This document shows, piece by piece, positions 24,877 to 33,227 of a DNA stretch of 64,000 bases; the stretch's first letter is position 1; every line of letters starts with the position of its first letter. Below the pieces are notes generated by a model. That model saw nothing but the letters and a program-made list of their open reading frames with translations. It did no database searches and was not told the DNA's origin. The position numbers and the translations under genes are program-made. Source of the stretch: Actinomycetota bacterium (GTDB lineage Bacteria > Actinomycetota > Actinomycetes > Streptosporangiales > Streptosporangiaceae); contig DAHVDE010000118.1 of the NCBI GenBank assembly GCA_027313705.1, positions 124,001 to 188,000 of the forward strand, in the 5' to 3' direction.

Positions 24877-26411
24877 GTCCGGGGATCTTGCTGGTGCTCG
24901 ACGGCTGGGGCATCGCACCTCCCGCACGCGGCAATGCCATCACCGCGGCCGCGACGCCCTGCCTTGACGAGCTGGCCAGGAACAGTCACGTCACCACCCT
25001 CGCGGCGGCAGGCGAGGCCGTCGGGCTGCCCGCGGGCACGGTCGGCAATTCTGAGATCGGCCACCTGGTGATCGGAGCCGGCCGGCCGCTCGAATACGAC
25101 AGCCTCCTGGTCGAGCGCGAGGCGCAGGCAGGCAGGCTGCGCGGCCATCGCGCGCTGGTCAAGACGTGCCGTGACCTGGCGGCTTGCGGTGGCACGCTGC
25201 ACCTGGTCGGCCTCGCGTCCGACGGCCGCATTCACTCAGATATCGCTCACTTCCGTGAGCTGTTACTGGCCGCTGCCAGCGCGGGCCTGACCGAAGTAGC
25301 CATCCACGCAATCACGGACGGCAGGGATGTCGCTAGCGGGACCGCGGCCGAGTACCTCGGCCGGCTCGCAGCGTTCACCAGGGACGCCGGCACTGGCACG
25401 ATCGTGAGCCTGATCGGCAGGAACTTCGCGATGGACAAGAGCGGCAACGCCGAGCTCACCAGGCAAGCCTGCGCACTCGTGCTTGACGCGACGGCCGCGC
25501 GCCGCTGCGCCGACCTGGATGCTGCCCTGAGCGGCCTGAACGATGACGACGCGAACCTGCCAGCCATCAGCATCGGCCCGCCAGGTCGCCCTGGCAGGCG
25601 GGTGGGCGGCACAGACGCGATCTTGTTCGTGAATTTCCGTTCTGACCGCACCGCGCCGCTGGTGAACATGGCGGCCAGGCGGCTGGCGGAATCGGGGAGA
25701 AGCTCGGTGGGGCTGCTGAGCCTGGCACAGTACGACACCGAGCGCCCCGTTCCCGCGCTGGTACCGCGGGCGGACGCTTCCGGCGGCCTGGCGGACGCGT
25801 TCAGCCGGTCGGGCGTGCGATCGGCCAGGATCGCCGAGCGCGAGAAATTCGAGCACGTCACGTTCTTCTTCAACGGCCGCGACGGCACGGCCAGGCCGGG
25901 GGAACGGCACATCTGCGTGCTGGCCGACACCGAGCCCGACTACGTCGGGACGCCCGGGATGAACGTCGCTGAAGTGGCGACCGCGGTCATCTCAGCAGCG
26001 GCTGACCCGGATGTCGACCTCGTCCTGGCAAATCTGGCGAACATCGATGTCGTCGGGCATACCGGCAGCTACCCGGCCACGGTCAGCGCCGTCGAGGCCG
26101 TGGACGCCGCGGTCGGCCAGATCGCCGCGGCCGCCCGCGCTTCCGGGCACTGGCTGATCGCCGTCGGCGATCACGGCAACGGCGAGCAGATGCTCCAAGC
26201 CGGCAACGGCGGCGCCGAGCGTCCTTACGGCGGTCACACCATGAATCAGGTCCCCTGCATGATCGCCGCGCCGCCCGAGGCGTCGCCGGCGGTTTCTGCC
26301 GGTGTCCGCACGCTGGCCGACGTGGCGCCAACCGTGCTTGAACTGCTCGGAGTTCCTCCGACCGACAAGATGACCGGCCGGCCGCTGCTGCGAGCCAGGC
26401 CAGCGACATAG
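24873..26411 (+). CDS. iPGM-like phosphoglycerate mutase, candidate arsonopyruvate mutase
   Basis: A 512-residue alkaline-phosphatase-superfamily enzyme with the two-domain layout of cofactor-independent phosphoglycerate mutase. Metal and catalytic motifs are all present: [15 protein letters not shown] with the phosphorylatable Ser, [24 protein letters not shown] and [10 protein letters not shown]. The GTG start at 24873 overlaps the preceding stop (GTGA), implying coupled translation with the EPSP-synthase-like protein. In the arseno-organic model this enzyme isomerises arsonoenolpyruvate to arsonopyruvate, parallel to PEP mutase in phosphonate pathways. The glycolytic activity of a normal iPGM remains possible from sequence alone. 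Confidence 0.85.
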   Translation: MSPGILLVLDGWGIAPPARGNAITAAATPCLDELARNSHVTTLAAAGEAVGLPAGTVGNSEIGHLVIGAGRPLEYDSLLVEREAQAGRLRGHRALVKTCRDLAACGGTLHLVGLASDGRIHSDIAHFRELLLAAASAGLTEVAIHAITDGRDVASGTAAEYLGRLAAFTRDAGTGTIVSLIGRNFAMDKSGNAELTRQACALVLDATAARRCADLDAALSGLNDDDANLPAISIGPPGRPGRRVGGTDAILFVNFRSDRTAPLVNMAARRLAESGRSSVGLLSLAQYDTERPVPALVPRADASGGLADAFSRSGVRSARIAEREKFEHVTFFFNGRDGTARPGERHICVLADTEPDYVGTPGMNVAEVATAVISAAADPDVDLVLANLANIDVVGHTGSYPATVSAVEAVDAAVGQIAAAARASGHWLIAVGDHGNGEQMLQAGNGGAERPYGGHTMNQVPCMIAAPPEASPAVSAGVRTLADVAPTVLELLGVPPTDKMTGRPLLRARPAT

Positions 26412-26442
26412 GCCAGACAGCCAGAACGGCCAGGAGGCCACT

Positions 26443-27156
26443 ATGGGGATTCAAGACGGACCGATGGTCGTGCTGGTCGGCGATCGTGACAAAGACGAGG
26501 CAGGCCACCCGCGTATTACCGAGGCGCTGACCGCGCTCGGCATCCGGCATCGCTGGCAGCCGACCGAAGCACTCACCTCCCGTGCCTGCCTCGCCGACGC
26601 GGCCGGAATCTGGGTGGTTCCCGGCTCACCCTACCGCTCCATGAACGGGGCGCTGCTCGCGATCAGCTACGCCAGGGAAAGCGGCACTCCGTACCTCGGG
26701 ACCTGCGGCGGCTTCCAGCACGCGCTCATCGAATGGGCACGCAACGTGCTCGGCCTGGCCGGGGCCCAGGATGCGCAGTCCGATCCTGATGCCGAGATCC
26801 TGCTGATCACGCCGCTGGCCTGCGCGATGCGCGGCGAGGAACGGCCGCTCACGATCGCGGCTGGCAGCAGGCTCGCGGGGATCTACGGACAGCAGGCCAG
26901 CACTGAGCTGTACCACTGCTCCTACGGACTAAATCGCGATCTCGCCGGGCTGTTCTCCGGCGGCGACCTCGCGATCGTGGCATGGGACGAGACGGGCGCT
27001 CCCCGCGCCGTCGAGCTTGACGGTCACCCGTTCTTCATCGGCACCCTCTACCAGCCAGAGCTGAGCTCGGACCGGACCAGGCAGCACATCCTGGTCCGCG
27101 CGTTCGCTGATGCGGTCAGGCGCCGGTCAGGAATCCACAAGCATCAATATAAATAG
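26443..27156 (+). CDS. CTP-synthase C-terminal-like glutamine amidotransferase
   Basis: A 237-residue stand-alone class I glutamine-amidotransferase-like protein. The nucleophile elbow YLGTCGGFQHALIEWARNVLG is present as GTCGGFQ with its Cys; the usual His-Pro-Glu ending the triad reads TLYQPE, with Gln for His. This pattern is that of proteins annotated as CTP synthase C-terminal region-related. AGGAGG lies upstream of ATG 26443. A homologous gene accompanies the AroA/iPGM pair in the known arseno-organic cluster. With the His changed, glutaminase activity is doubtful, so a binding or esterase-like role may be more likely. The substrate is unknown. Confidence 0.8.
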   Translation: MGIQDGPMVVLVGDRDKDEAGHPRITEALTALGIRHRWQPTEALTSRACLADAAGIWVVPGSPYRSMNGALLAISYARESGTPYLGTCGGFQHALIEWARNVLGLAGAQDAQSDPDAEILLITPLACAMRGEERPLTIAAGSRLAGIYGQQASTELYHCSYGLNRDLAGLFSGGDLAIVAWDETGAPRAVELDGHPFFIGTLYQPELSSDRTRQHILVRAFADAVRRRSGIHKHQYK

Positions 27157-27169
27157 TTATCGATATTGA
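27144..27169. promoter_or_regulatory. ArsR/SmtB-like palindrome and promoter region of the Cys-rich gene
   Basis: TCAATAT (27144-27150) and ATATTGA (27163-27169) form a perfect dyad with a 12-bp AT-rich spacer inside otherwise GC-rich DNA, 58 bp before the Cys-rich protein gene. The arms resemble the ATCAA/TTGAT type of ArsR-family operators. An ArsR gene lies at 41095-41427. The pairing is inference. Confidence 0.5.
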
Positions 27170-27226
27170 CGCTCGCCGATCTGGGTCCTAGGGTGGGGGC
27201 ATCAGGCTGAAAGGAAGGGTGAGCGG

Positions 27227-27460
27227 ATGGCTGAGACAGCGCCTAAGCGGGGCGGCTTCGTGACCGACCGGCGGCTGGTCGCGGACCTGACTGACGGCGG
27301 TTGCTGTGGCGCTCCGGCCGAGACCGGCAGCGCCGCGACGAGTTCCTCGTGCTGCGGGGAGCCGGTAGCCGCCGTCGAGCCAGCGGAGGAAAGCCAGGGC
27401 TGCGGCTGCTGCGGCGAGACAACGGCTGCGGCGGCACCGGCCGCCGGCTGCTGCGCCTGA
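27227..27460 (+). CDS. Cysteine-rich small protein 1 (four Cys-Cys motifs)
   Basis: A 77-residue protein from ATG 27227 with an AAGGAAGGG site. The first 24 residues are cysteine-free and basic/hydrophobic (KRGGFVTDRRLVADLTD) like a leader. The rest carries nine Cys in four clusters, GGCCGAP, SSCCGEP, GCGCCGE and a C-terminal GCCA, separated by Ala/Glu/Thr/Ser linkers. It could be a RiPP precursor, a carrier peptide extended at its C-terminus by the ATP-grasp ligases downstream, or a metallothionein-like As(III)/metal chelator. No known family is recognised. It stands first in the peptidase/LuxR operon, 70 bp after the amidotransferase gene, with its own operator-like dyad. Confidence 0.75.
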   Translation: MAETAPKRGGFVTDRRLVADLTDGGCCGAPAETGSAATSSSCCGEPVAAVEPAEESQGCGCCGETTAAAAPAAGCCA

Positions 27461-27482
27461 ACCAGCCAGTCAGGATCAGACG

Positions 27483-28739
27483 ATGAGCGCGCCGATGGCG
27501 GAAACGAGCGCAGGGCTGTCGCTCGCGGACCGCTTCAGCGCGGACAACGCGATGGACGTCGTCCGCGAGCTCTCCGGCCTGAGTTACGAGGGGCGCCTGA
27601 CCGGCCAGCCGGGCAACCGCCGTGCGGCCGCCTGGATCGCGGACTATTTCGCCGGACTTGGCATGGCGGTGAGCACGCAGGACTTCACGGTCGGCGCGGC
27701 GCCTGCCCACACGGGCCTGCCGATGCTCACCAGCGGGACTCACGCGCTTGAGTACCGTGTCGACTTCGCGGTGCATCCGAGATCCGCTTTCCTGCCGCAG
27801 CCGCGCACGGGCGCGGCGTGCACGGGCGTTGATGCCGCGACGAGCGCATCCTGGGTCATCGTCGACGCGGTACCGCAAGGCGAAGGACTCGTGCGCCTGT
27901 CCGCGCAAGTCCAGGCGGCAGGCGGCAGCGGCCTGCTGGTGCCGCAGATACCCGACCGGAGCGGCTTCCTCGCCAAGCGGCTGCTCGGCGCGAGCCGGGT
28001 CGGCCTGCCCGTTGTTTCTGTCCGGTCAGACCTGCTCAGGCAGCTGGCCGGCCAGACGATCAGCGCATCGGCGCCGGTGCGGCCGGTTCCGGCGACAGGA
28101 ACGAACATCGTCGCGGCGATCGGCGGCACCGATCAGGCACTCGCCGACCAGCCCGTCCTGCTGACCGCTCACTACGACGGCGTCGGCGACGACCCTGGCC
28201 GTCATTTTCCGGCCGCTGGTGATAATGCCAGCGGGATAGCGGTCCTGGCCGAAGTCGTGCGGGTGATCGTGACAGCCGGATGGCAGCCAGCAAGACCGGT
28301 GCTCGCCGTGGCCACCGACGCGGAAGAACTGGGCGCGCAAGGCTCGCGGGCGCACGCCGAAGCACTCAGGGCGGCAGGAAAACGGCCGGCAGTACTGAAC
28401 ATCGACATGGTCGGCCGCTTTCGCGAGGCCATGACGGTCGAGCTAGGGCCGGGCAGCGACGCCATCGCAAGCGCGCTCGACCAGGCCGGACAGTTGCTGG
28501 AGCTTCCGCTGGTCGTCGGGGCTGTGGCCTCGGACAACCGCAGCTACGCGAACGCGGGAGCCCCGGCGGCCGGCCTGGCGTCAGGCGCCGCGCACTATCA
28601 CTCGCCGCTCGACAGCGCCGAGCTCGTCGAACCGGTCGCGCTTGGGCACGCGGGCAAGCTGATGCTAGCGGCCCTCCCATTGCTCACCGAGGCCAGGCCG
28701 GATCTTTGCCTAACAGGCGATCAGGAGGAAAGCCGATGA
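27483..28739 (+). CDS. M28-family zinc metallopeptidase
   Basis: A 418-residue aminopeptidase-like enzyme of clan MH. Di-zinc ligands are visible: His and Asp in TAHYDGVGDD and AAGDNASG, the Glu-Glu pair in TDAEELGAQGS, Asp in NIDMVGR and His in AAHYHSPLDS. A PA-like insert precedes the catalytic part (residues about 90-190). There is no signal peptide, so it acts in the cytosol. It starts 23 bp after the Cys-rich gene and overlaps the LuxR-type gene by four bases. The position suggests trimming of the Cys-rich peptide or of an ATP-grasp product; that is inference. Confidence 0.88.
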   Translation: MSAPMAETSAGLSLADRFSADNAMDVVRELSGLSYEGRLTGQPGNRRAAAWIADYFAGLGMAVSTQDFTVGAAPAHTGLPMLTSGTHALEYRVDFAVHPRSAFLPQPRTGAACTGVDAATSASWVIVDAVPQGEGLVRLSAQVQAAGGSGLLVPQIPDRSGFLAKRLLGASRVGLPVVSVRSDLLRQLAGQTISASAPVRPVPATGTNIVAAIGGTDQALADQPVLLTAHYDGVGDDPGRHFPAAGDNASGIAVLAEVVRVIVTAGWQPARPVLAVATDAEELGAQGSRAHAEALRAAGKRPAVLNIDMVGRFREAMTVELGPGSDAIASALDQAGQLLELPLVVGAVASDNRSYANAGAPAAGLASGAAHYHSPLDSAELVEPVALGHAGKLMLAALPLLTEARPDLCLTGDQEESR

Positions 28740-29026
28740 CAACCGAGCCGGTAATGGCCGGGGACACGAACGGCTTAGCCCGGTCGCCCGCGCGGCAGCC
28801 CGGCCGTGACCGCGTCGAATTCGCGCCAAGGCAGCGCCAGATACTTGCCCTTGTCGCTGACGGCCTAGCAGATAAGGAGATAGCCGTCAGGCTCGGAGTC
28901 TCCGCCCGCACGGTGCGAACCCACCTCGAGCGCCTCTACCAGCGCTATGGCCTCCATTCGCGTTCGGCGGCCGTCGCGCTCTGGTTGCGGAACGGCGGAA
29001 CGGACACCGACCAGCAGGACACCTGA
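28736..29026 (+). CDS. Small LuxR-type helix-turn-helix protein
   Basis: A 96-residue protein consisting of little more than a C-terminal LuxR/GerE DNA-binding domain (FAPRQRQILALVADGLADKE, then IAVRLGVSARTVRTHLERLY, residues about 30-85). There is no receiver or PAS domain, so it is an orphan regulator of this cluster. ATG 28736 follows AGGAGGAAAGCCG and overlaps the peptidase stop. It is followed by a strong terminator, so the next operon begins separately. Confidence 0.85.
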   Translation: MTTEPVMAGDTNGLARSPARQPGRDRVEFAPRQRQILALVADGLADKEIAVRLGVSARTVRTHLERLYQRYGLHSRSAAVALWLRNGGTDTDQQDT

Positions 29027-29033
29027 CGCTCAG

Positions 29034-29085
29034 GGCTGTCTGCCGGCCGCCCAAACGGGGCCGGCCAGACAGCCATTCATTTTTA
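29034..29085 (+). terminator. Rho-independent terminator after the LuxR-type gene
   Basis: GGCTGTCTGCCGGCC (29034-29048) pairs with GGCCGGCCAGACAGCC (29059-29074) with a single one-base bulge. An AT-rich run containing TTTTTA follows (29076-29085). Confidence 0.8.
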
Positions 29086-29093
29086 CTATTTGT

Positions 29094-29107
29094 CGGTAAA
29101 ATTACCG
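29094..29107. promoter_or_regulatory. CGGTAA/TTACCG dyad in the promoter region of the ligase operon
   Basis: CGGTAA and TTACCG arms separated by two bases, in an AT-rich stretch 73-86 bp before ATG 29180. It lies directly after the terminator, where a promoter for the AhpD-like/ATP-grasp operon is expected. Confidence 0.45.
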
Positions 29108-29179
29108 TATTGGATAAACTTCTATCTTCCGCGACGCTCTAAGGAACGCCCGACACCCATGCGTGCGGAAGGAAGTTGC

Positions 29180-29524
29180 ATGGCCACCACCCTTGCCCCC
29201 TCGTCGTCCGGCCGCCTGATCGACCTGAACCCTGGCCTGGCCGAGAAGTTCCAGGCCTTCGCCGACGCGGTCTTCGACGCTGACGCCGCCAACCCGGTCA
29301 TCACCGCCGCTGCCGCGCTCGGCGCCGCGATCGCCTTCAACCGGCAGGACAGCGTCCGCTCTTACCTCGCGGCCGCGAAGCAGGCGGGACTGACCAACGA
29401 GGACATCGGCCGGATCGCCGCCGCCGTCGACGTGATCAGGATCGAGAGCCACCAGCGGCCCGGCGGCGCCGCGACCTCCGCTGAGCACCAGCACCAGCCC
29501 AAGGCGAGCAAGTCTTGCTGCTGA
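29180..29524 (+). CDS. AhpD-like protein lacking the redox CxxC, ending in Cys-Cys
   Basis: A 114-residue all-helical protein. ITAAAALGAAIA and YLAAAKQAGLTNEDIGRIAAAV match the AhpD/carboxymuconolactone-decarboxylase helices, but the spot normally holding the catalytic CxxC is FNRQDSVRSY, with no cysteine. The only cysteines are two at the extreme C-terminus (KASKSCC), after a His/Gln-rich flexible tail (AEHQHQPK). GGAAGGAAG precedes ATG 29180. It is first in the ATP-grasp operon; the next frame overlaps its last codons. AhpD-like proteins also occur in arsenosugar gene clusters. Here a substrate-holding or metal(loid)-binding role seems more plausible than peroxidase activity. Confidence 0.7.
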   Translation: MATTLAPSSSGRLIDLNPGLAEKFQAFADAVFDADAANPVITAAAALGAAIAFNRQDSVRSYLAAAKQAGLTNEDIGRIAAAVDVIRIESHQRPGGAATSAEHQHQPKASKSCC

Positions 29525-30843
29525 CCTCGGCAGGGCAGGCGCCGGCGACCGCGCCGGAACTGCCGATACAGCGCCGGGGGTCGCCGCCGACCGTGGTCCT
29601 GCTCGGCGGCCGCAGCCGGCGTGAGCTCGCTGTCCTGCACGACCTGGGCGCGAGGATCATCTACCTCGACGAGCGGACGCCCGTGCAGCTGATCCCCTGG
29701 GTGGACGTGCCGCTCGACGCGGACCTCGCTGACAGCGAGGCGGTACTGGCGCTGGTGCGCGAGGTATGCGGGCCGGACGGGCCGGCGGGCGTCCTGACCC
29801 ACACCGAGCCGAGGATTGCCCTGATGGCTTTCCTTGCCGACCGGCTCGGGCTGGCGGGAAGGACCCTGAGCAGGCCTGCGGCCGAGAACTGCCGTGACAA
29901 GCTGAGAACCCGTCAGGTGCTGACGGCGTCGGGAGTTCGCTGCCCGGCTGCCAGGACGGCCATGACGCCGGCGCAGGCAGGGGCCGTTGCCGGGGACCTC
30001 GGGTTCCCGGTTGTGGTCAAGCCGAGAAGCGGCGCGGGCGGCTCTGGCGTGCGGATGTGCGCCGATGCCCGCCAGGCGAGGAGCGCGGCGACGCGGATCT
30101 TCCGCGCGGACCCGCTCGCCGCCTGCTCAGGGGTGATCGTCGAGGAGTACGTGCCAGGCGCAGAGTACGCGGTCCAGACCCTCACGGTGGGCGGGGTCAC
30201 CGAGATCCTGACCGTGTTCGCCCAGCAGATGACGGCACCGCCGGTCTTCGTCGAGCTTGGCTATGACTACCCGCCTGGCCTTTCGGCGAGCCAGTACCGG
30301 GAGCTTTCACAAGTCGTCACGGCCGCGCTGGACGCGGTAGGACTTGACAACTGGATCAGTCATACGCAGGTGCGCCATGGCGCGTCAGGGTTCACCGTTA
30401 TCGAGGTCAACGCGCGCAGGCCGGGGGGCCGCCTGGCGGAAATGACCGATGCCGTGTGCGGCGTCGACATGGTGCGGGCCGCGACAGAACTGTCGCTCGG
30501 GATGCCGGTGAGCCGCCACCAGCCGCGGGCGGCGTACGCCAGTTATCGCAGCATCGTCGTCACCGAGCCTGGTGCGCTGCTCTACCGGACCAGGCCAGAT
30601 CTGAACCGGCTGAGTTCCGCGGTGCCGCCGATTGTCGAGCTAGATGTCCGGCCTGGCGAGCCCGTACTTCCCGCCGACCATCCAGACGGCGGAGTCTACG
30701 GCCGCACCGTCGTCTTCGGCGACTCCGCCGAGGTCGTCGAGCACGACCTGGCAGTCATCGGCGACGCGGTCGGAATCGAGGTCATGATGCTTCCCCAGCT
30801 CGGCGCAGCTACCGACTCGCGGGAGTTCAAGCCATGCTGCTGA
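29515..30843 (+). CDS. ATP-grasp ligase 1, C-terminal Cys-Cys
   Basis: An ATP-dependent carboxylate-amine ligase of about 442 residues (start taken at TTG 29515, within the AhpD-like Cys-Cys codons; the true start could be somewhat downstream). The N-terminal Rossmann part has TVVLLGGRSRRELAV. The ATP-grasp core has VVVKPRSGAGGSGV, the EEYVPGAEYAVQ hinge and the metal-binding EVNARRPGG. It forms an acyl phosphate and then an amide. The two sister ligases at 31982 and 33228 share the same layout, including the PDGGVYGR-type C-terminal motif (DHPDGGVYGRTVVFG). The protein ends FKPCC. Substrates are unknown; amino acid or peptide coupling is expected. Confidence 0.85.
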   Translation: MLLTSAGQAPATAPELPIQRRGSPPTVVLLGGRSRRELAVLHDLGARIIYLDERTPVQLIPWVDVPLDADLADSEAVLALVREVCGPDGPAGVLTHTEPRIALMAFLADRLGLAGRTLSRPAAENCRDKLRTRQVLTASGVRCPAARTAMTPAQAGAVAGDLGFPVVVKPRSGAGGSGVRMCADARQARSAATRIFRADPLAACSGVIVEEYVPGAEYAVQTLTVGGVTEILTVFAQQMTAPPVFVELGYDYPPGLSASQYRELSQVVTAALDAVGLDNWISHTQVRHGASGFTVIEVNARRPGGRLAEMTDAVCGVDMVRAATELSLGMPVSRHQPRAAYASYRSIVVTEPGALLYRTRPDLNRLSSAVPPIVELDVRPGEPVLPADHPDGGVYGRTVVFGDSAEVVEHDLAVIGDAVGIEVMMLPQLGAATDSREFKPCC

Positions 30844-31982
30844 CCGGCAGCCGCATGCTGAGCGAGCACGGCCAGGACGGCTACCTGGTGCGGCTGGCAG
30901 GCAGCGTCGACGAGGTCGACCCGGGTGAGTGGGACGCCGTTGCGCTGGCGGCCGGCGGCAGCATCTTCCACAGCCATGCCTGGCACGCCGCCTTCGAGGA
31001 GGCCGCGCCAGGCTCGGTGACCGCCGCGCACCTGCTCGCTTACCAGGGACGCAAGCTCACCGGAATCTGTCCCGCCTACCTGACGCATGACTGCCCGCGG
31101 CTGGCTTACGCCTTCTCGCTCGGCCTGCCAAGGGACCTGGACATCCGCGGGCCTATCCTGCTGGCACACAGCCTCGCCTCGCTGAGCGGCGGGCCCCTTG
31201 TCCTTCCCGGCCATCAGGCAGCGTCCCGCGCTATCGACGCAGGGCTGCGACTCGCGGCAGGTGATCTCGGTGCCTGGTGTTACGGATACGCCAATATCAG
31301 GCCAGGACCGTTCAGCGGCTGGCTGCTCGCTCAGGGATACGCCACCGCCGAGGTCGCCATCGACTACGTGGTCACCAATAGCTGGACTACCACCGCCGAT
31401 TACTGGGCAGCGATGCGGAGCCGCCGCAGGCAGTCGCTCCGCGGCGCGCGCCAGCGCAGCCTCGCCGGCGGCCTGCAGGTTACCGCGGAACCGCCGGAGC
31501 CTGCCGCCGCCATCACGCTGATCCATCAGCTGCTCGAGGCCAAGGGCTCCCCCGCCGACCTGCTGCCGGCCAGGTTCCTCGAAGTGGTGCTGCGGAACCT
31601 CGCACCCTATGAGCGGTCGATCCTGGCCAGGGACGCAGAGGGAACGCCTCGTGCCGTCTTCACCGGCTGGCGATTCGGCGACCACCAGGCGATGTGGCTG
31701 GCTGGCCTGGCCGGGGACAGGTCCTCGCCCTTCGAGCCTTATCACGCGATGCTCGCCGAACTCGTCGAGACGGCCATCAGGGAAGGAGTGCGCACCATCG
31801 ACCTTGGCCGCGCGAACGGCGACATCAAGCGGCGTTACGGAGCGAGGTCCGCACCGTTGCTGCTCGGGCTGCGGTCCGGCAGGCGTGACCTGGACGCACT
31901 GCTGCACCTGTGGTGCGCCGACCTTCAGCGCCGCAACTACGCGGTGCTCAACGGGCTGGAAACGGCGAGCAGGTGCTGCTGA
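30834..31982 (+). CDS. CelD/FemAB-like GNAT acyl- or aminoacyltransferase, C-terminal Cys-Cys
   Basis: A 382-residue protein of the CelD (Acetyltransf_6) type, two GNAT lobes related to FemAB/leucyl-transferase folds that modify amino groups with acetyl-CoA or aminoacyl-tRNA. Motifs seen are SIFHSHAWHAAFEEA near residue 43, RRQSLRGARQRS, and the C-terminal IDLGRANGDIKRRYGARSAP. ATG 30834 overlaps the Cys-Cys codons of the previous gene (ATGCTGCTGA). The product itself ends TASRCC, and its stop forms TGATG with the next ligase. Possible roles are N-capping of the product (self-protection) or adding an amino acid. Confidence 0.75.
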   Translation: MLLTGSRMLSEHGQDGYLVRLAGSVDEVDPGEWDAVALAAGGSIFHSHAWHAAFEEAAPGSVTAAHLLAYQGRKLTGICPAYLTHDCPRLAYAFSLGLPRDLDIRGPILLAHSLASLSGGPLVLPGHQAASRAIDAGLRLAAGDLGAWCYGYANIRPGPFSGWLLAQGYATAEVAIDYVVTNSWTTTADYWAAMRSRRRQSLRGARQRSLAGGLQVTAEPPEPAAAITLIHQLLEAKGSPADLLPARFLEVVLRNLAPYERSILARDAEGTPRAVFTGWRFGDHQAMWLAGLAGDRSSPFEPYHAMLAELVETAIREGVRTIDLGRANGDIKRRYGARSAPLLLGLRSGRRDLDALLHLWCADLQRRNYAVLNGLETASRCC

Positions 31983-33223
31983 TGAACGCCAGAACCGTCA
32001 TCTGCGTAGCCGGCCGCCGGGTACTGGAGGTCCTGGCCGGGCTGGGCATCAGGGTCATCTTGCTCGATGAGGAGATCCCCTGGGACGTAGCGTGCGGCGT
32101 AGACCTGCCAGTGGAATGCGACCTGACCGACTGGCAGGCCTGCGAGCAGGCCGTGCGCAAGCTGCTCGCCCGGACGGGAACGGCAGCGGACGCCGTCATC
32201 AGCGTCCGCGACTCGCACGTGCCGCTTGCGGGGTTCCTTGCGGCGCGGCTAGGCATCGCTGGCCTGCCGCTCCATGCCGCGCTCAACTGCCACGACAAGG
32301 CCAGGATGCGGCGGGTGCTCGACGGAGCCGGCCTGCCGAACGCGAAGTTCGCCCTGGCGCTCGACCAGAAGGAGGCCGTGCTCCTCGCCGATGCGGTCGG
32401 CTATCCCCTGGTGCTCAAGCGCACCAGGAGCGCGGGCGGATCGGCTGTGCGGCTCTGCGCCGACGCCGCCGCCCTGGCCAGCGTCGCCGCCGAGTTCACG
32501 GCGGCAGGCGAGCCTGCCGAACTGCTGGCCGAGGAATACCTGGACGGCCAGGAATACGCCGTGCAGAGCGTGACCATCTCCGGTCAGACGGAAATACTCA
32601 GCGTGTTCCGCACTCACATCGGACCGGCACCGAGGTTCGCAGAAGTGGGCTACGACTTCCCCTGCGACCTGCGCCCCCGGCACTACGGCGAGCTCACCCG
32701 CTATGTCGAGCGGGCGCTGGCGGCCGTCGGCCTGGATAACGCGGTCGCGCACAGTCAGGTCAGGCTGACCCGCGCGGGACCTCGCCTGATCGAGATCAAT
32801 CCCCGGCCGCCGGGTGGCTTGCTGGCTCATGTCAGCGAGGTCGTCTCCGGAGTCGACCTGGTGCGGGCGGCCGTCGAAGCCGCTCTCGGGGAACCGCTCA
32901 CCAGGACCGCTCCCCTGGCCAGCAGGTTCCGCTACCGGTGCATCGTCTTCGACCGGCAGGGATACCTCGGCTACGACCCGGCCGCCCTAGCCGGCCCGCA
33001 ACCAGGCGGCCTGACGCCGATCGTCGAGGTGGACGCGGAACCCGGCGACCTGGTGCTGGCCGTAGACCATCCGGACGGCGGCGTATACGGCCGGATCGTG
33101 GTCTTCGGAAACGATGCCGATGATCTCGGGGCCAGCTTCGCCGATGTACTCGGCAAGCTGAAGATCAGCCTGGCGGGCCAGCCGCCGGCCAGGTATCCGA
33201 GCCTGACGACGTGCGGAGCGTGA
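31982..33223 (+). CDS. ATP-grasp ligase 2
   Basis: A 413-residue ATP-grasp carboxylate-amine ligase. ATG 31982 overlaps the previous stop as TGATG; an in-frame GTG lies nine bases earlier. Core motifs: LVLKRTRSAGGSAV (ATP phosphate loop), EEYLDGQEYAVQ and the metal site EINPRPPGG, followed by DHPDGGVYGRIVVFG. It is closely similar to ligases 1 and 3, so the three arose by duplication and presumably add different residues in sequence. Unlike its sisters it ends TTCGA rather than Cys-Cys. It lies four bases before ligase 3. Confidence 0.88.
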   Translation: MNARTVICVAGRRVLEVLAGLGIRVILLDEEIPWDVACGVDLPVECDLTDWQACEQAVRKLLARTGTAADAVISVRDSHVPLAGFLAARLGIAGLPLHAALNCHDKARMRRVLDGAGLPNAKFALALDQKEAVLLADAVGYPLVLKRTRSAGGSAVRLCADAAALASVAAEFTAAGEPAELLAEEYLDGQEYAVQSVTISGQTEILSVFRTHIGPAPRFAEVGYDFPCDLRPRHYGELTRYVERALAAVGLDNAVAHSQVRLTRAGPRLIEINPRPPGGLLAHVSEVVSGVDLVRAAVEAALGEPLTRTAPLASRFRYRCIVFDRQGYLGYDPAALAGPQPGGLTPIVEVDAEPGDLVLAVDHPDGGVYGRIVVFGNDADDLGASFADVLGKLKISLAGQPPARYPSLTTCGA

Positions 33224-33227
33224 CCTG

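Noticed and set aside
23545..26411. Phosphonate cluster
   Set aside because: No PEP mutase of the isocitrate-lyase fold, and no phosphonopyruvate decarboxylase or dehydrogenase in the window.
23545..27156. Nikkomycin/polyoxin-type enolpyruvyl-UMP pathway as the meaning of the AroA paralogue
   Set aside because: None of the nucleoside-antibiotic partner genes are here, whereas the iPGM and CTP-synthase-like partners plus ArsR fit the arseno-organic trio better. Not excluded absolutely.
30696..31907. 403-codon minus-strand frame opposite the CelD-type gene
   Set aside because: Shadow; the plus strand has coupled starts, ribosome sites and GNAT motifs.
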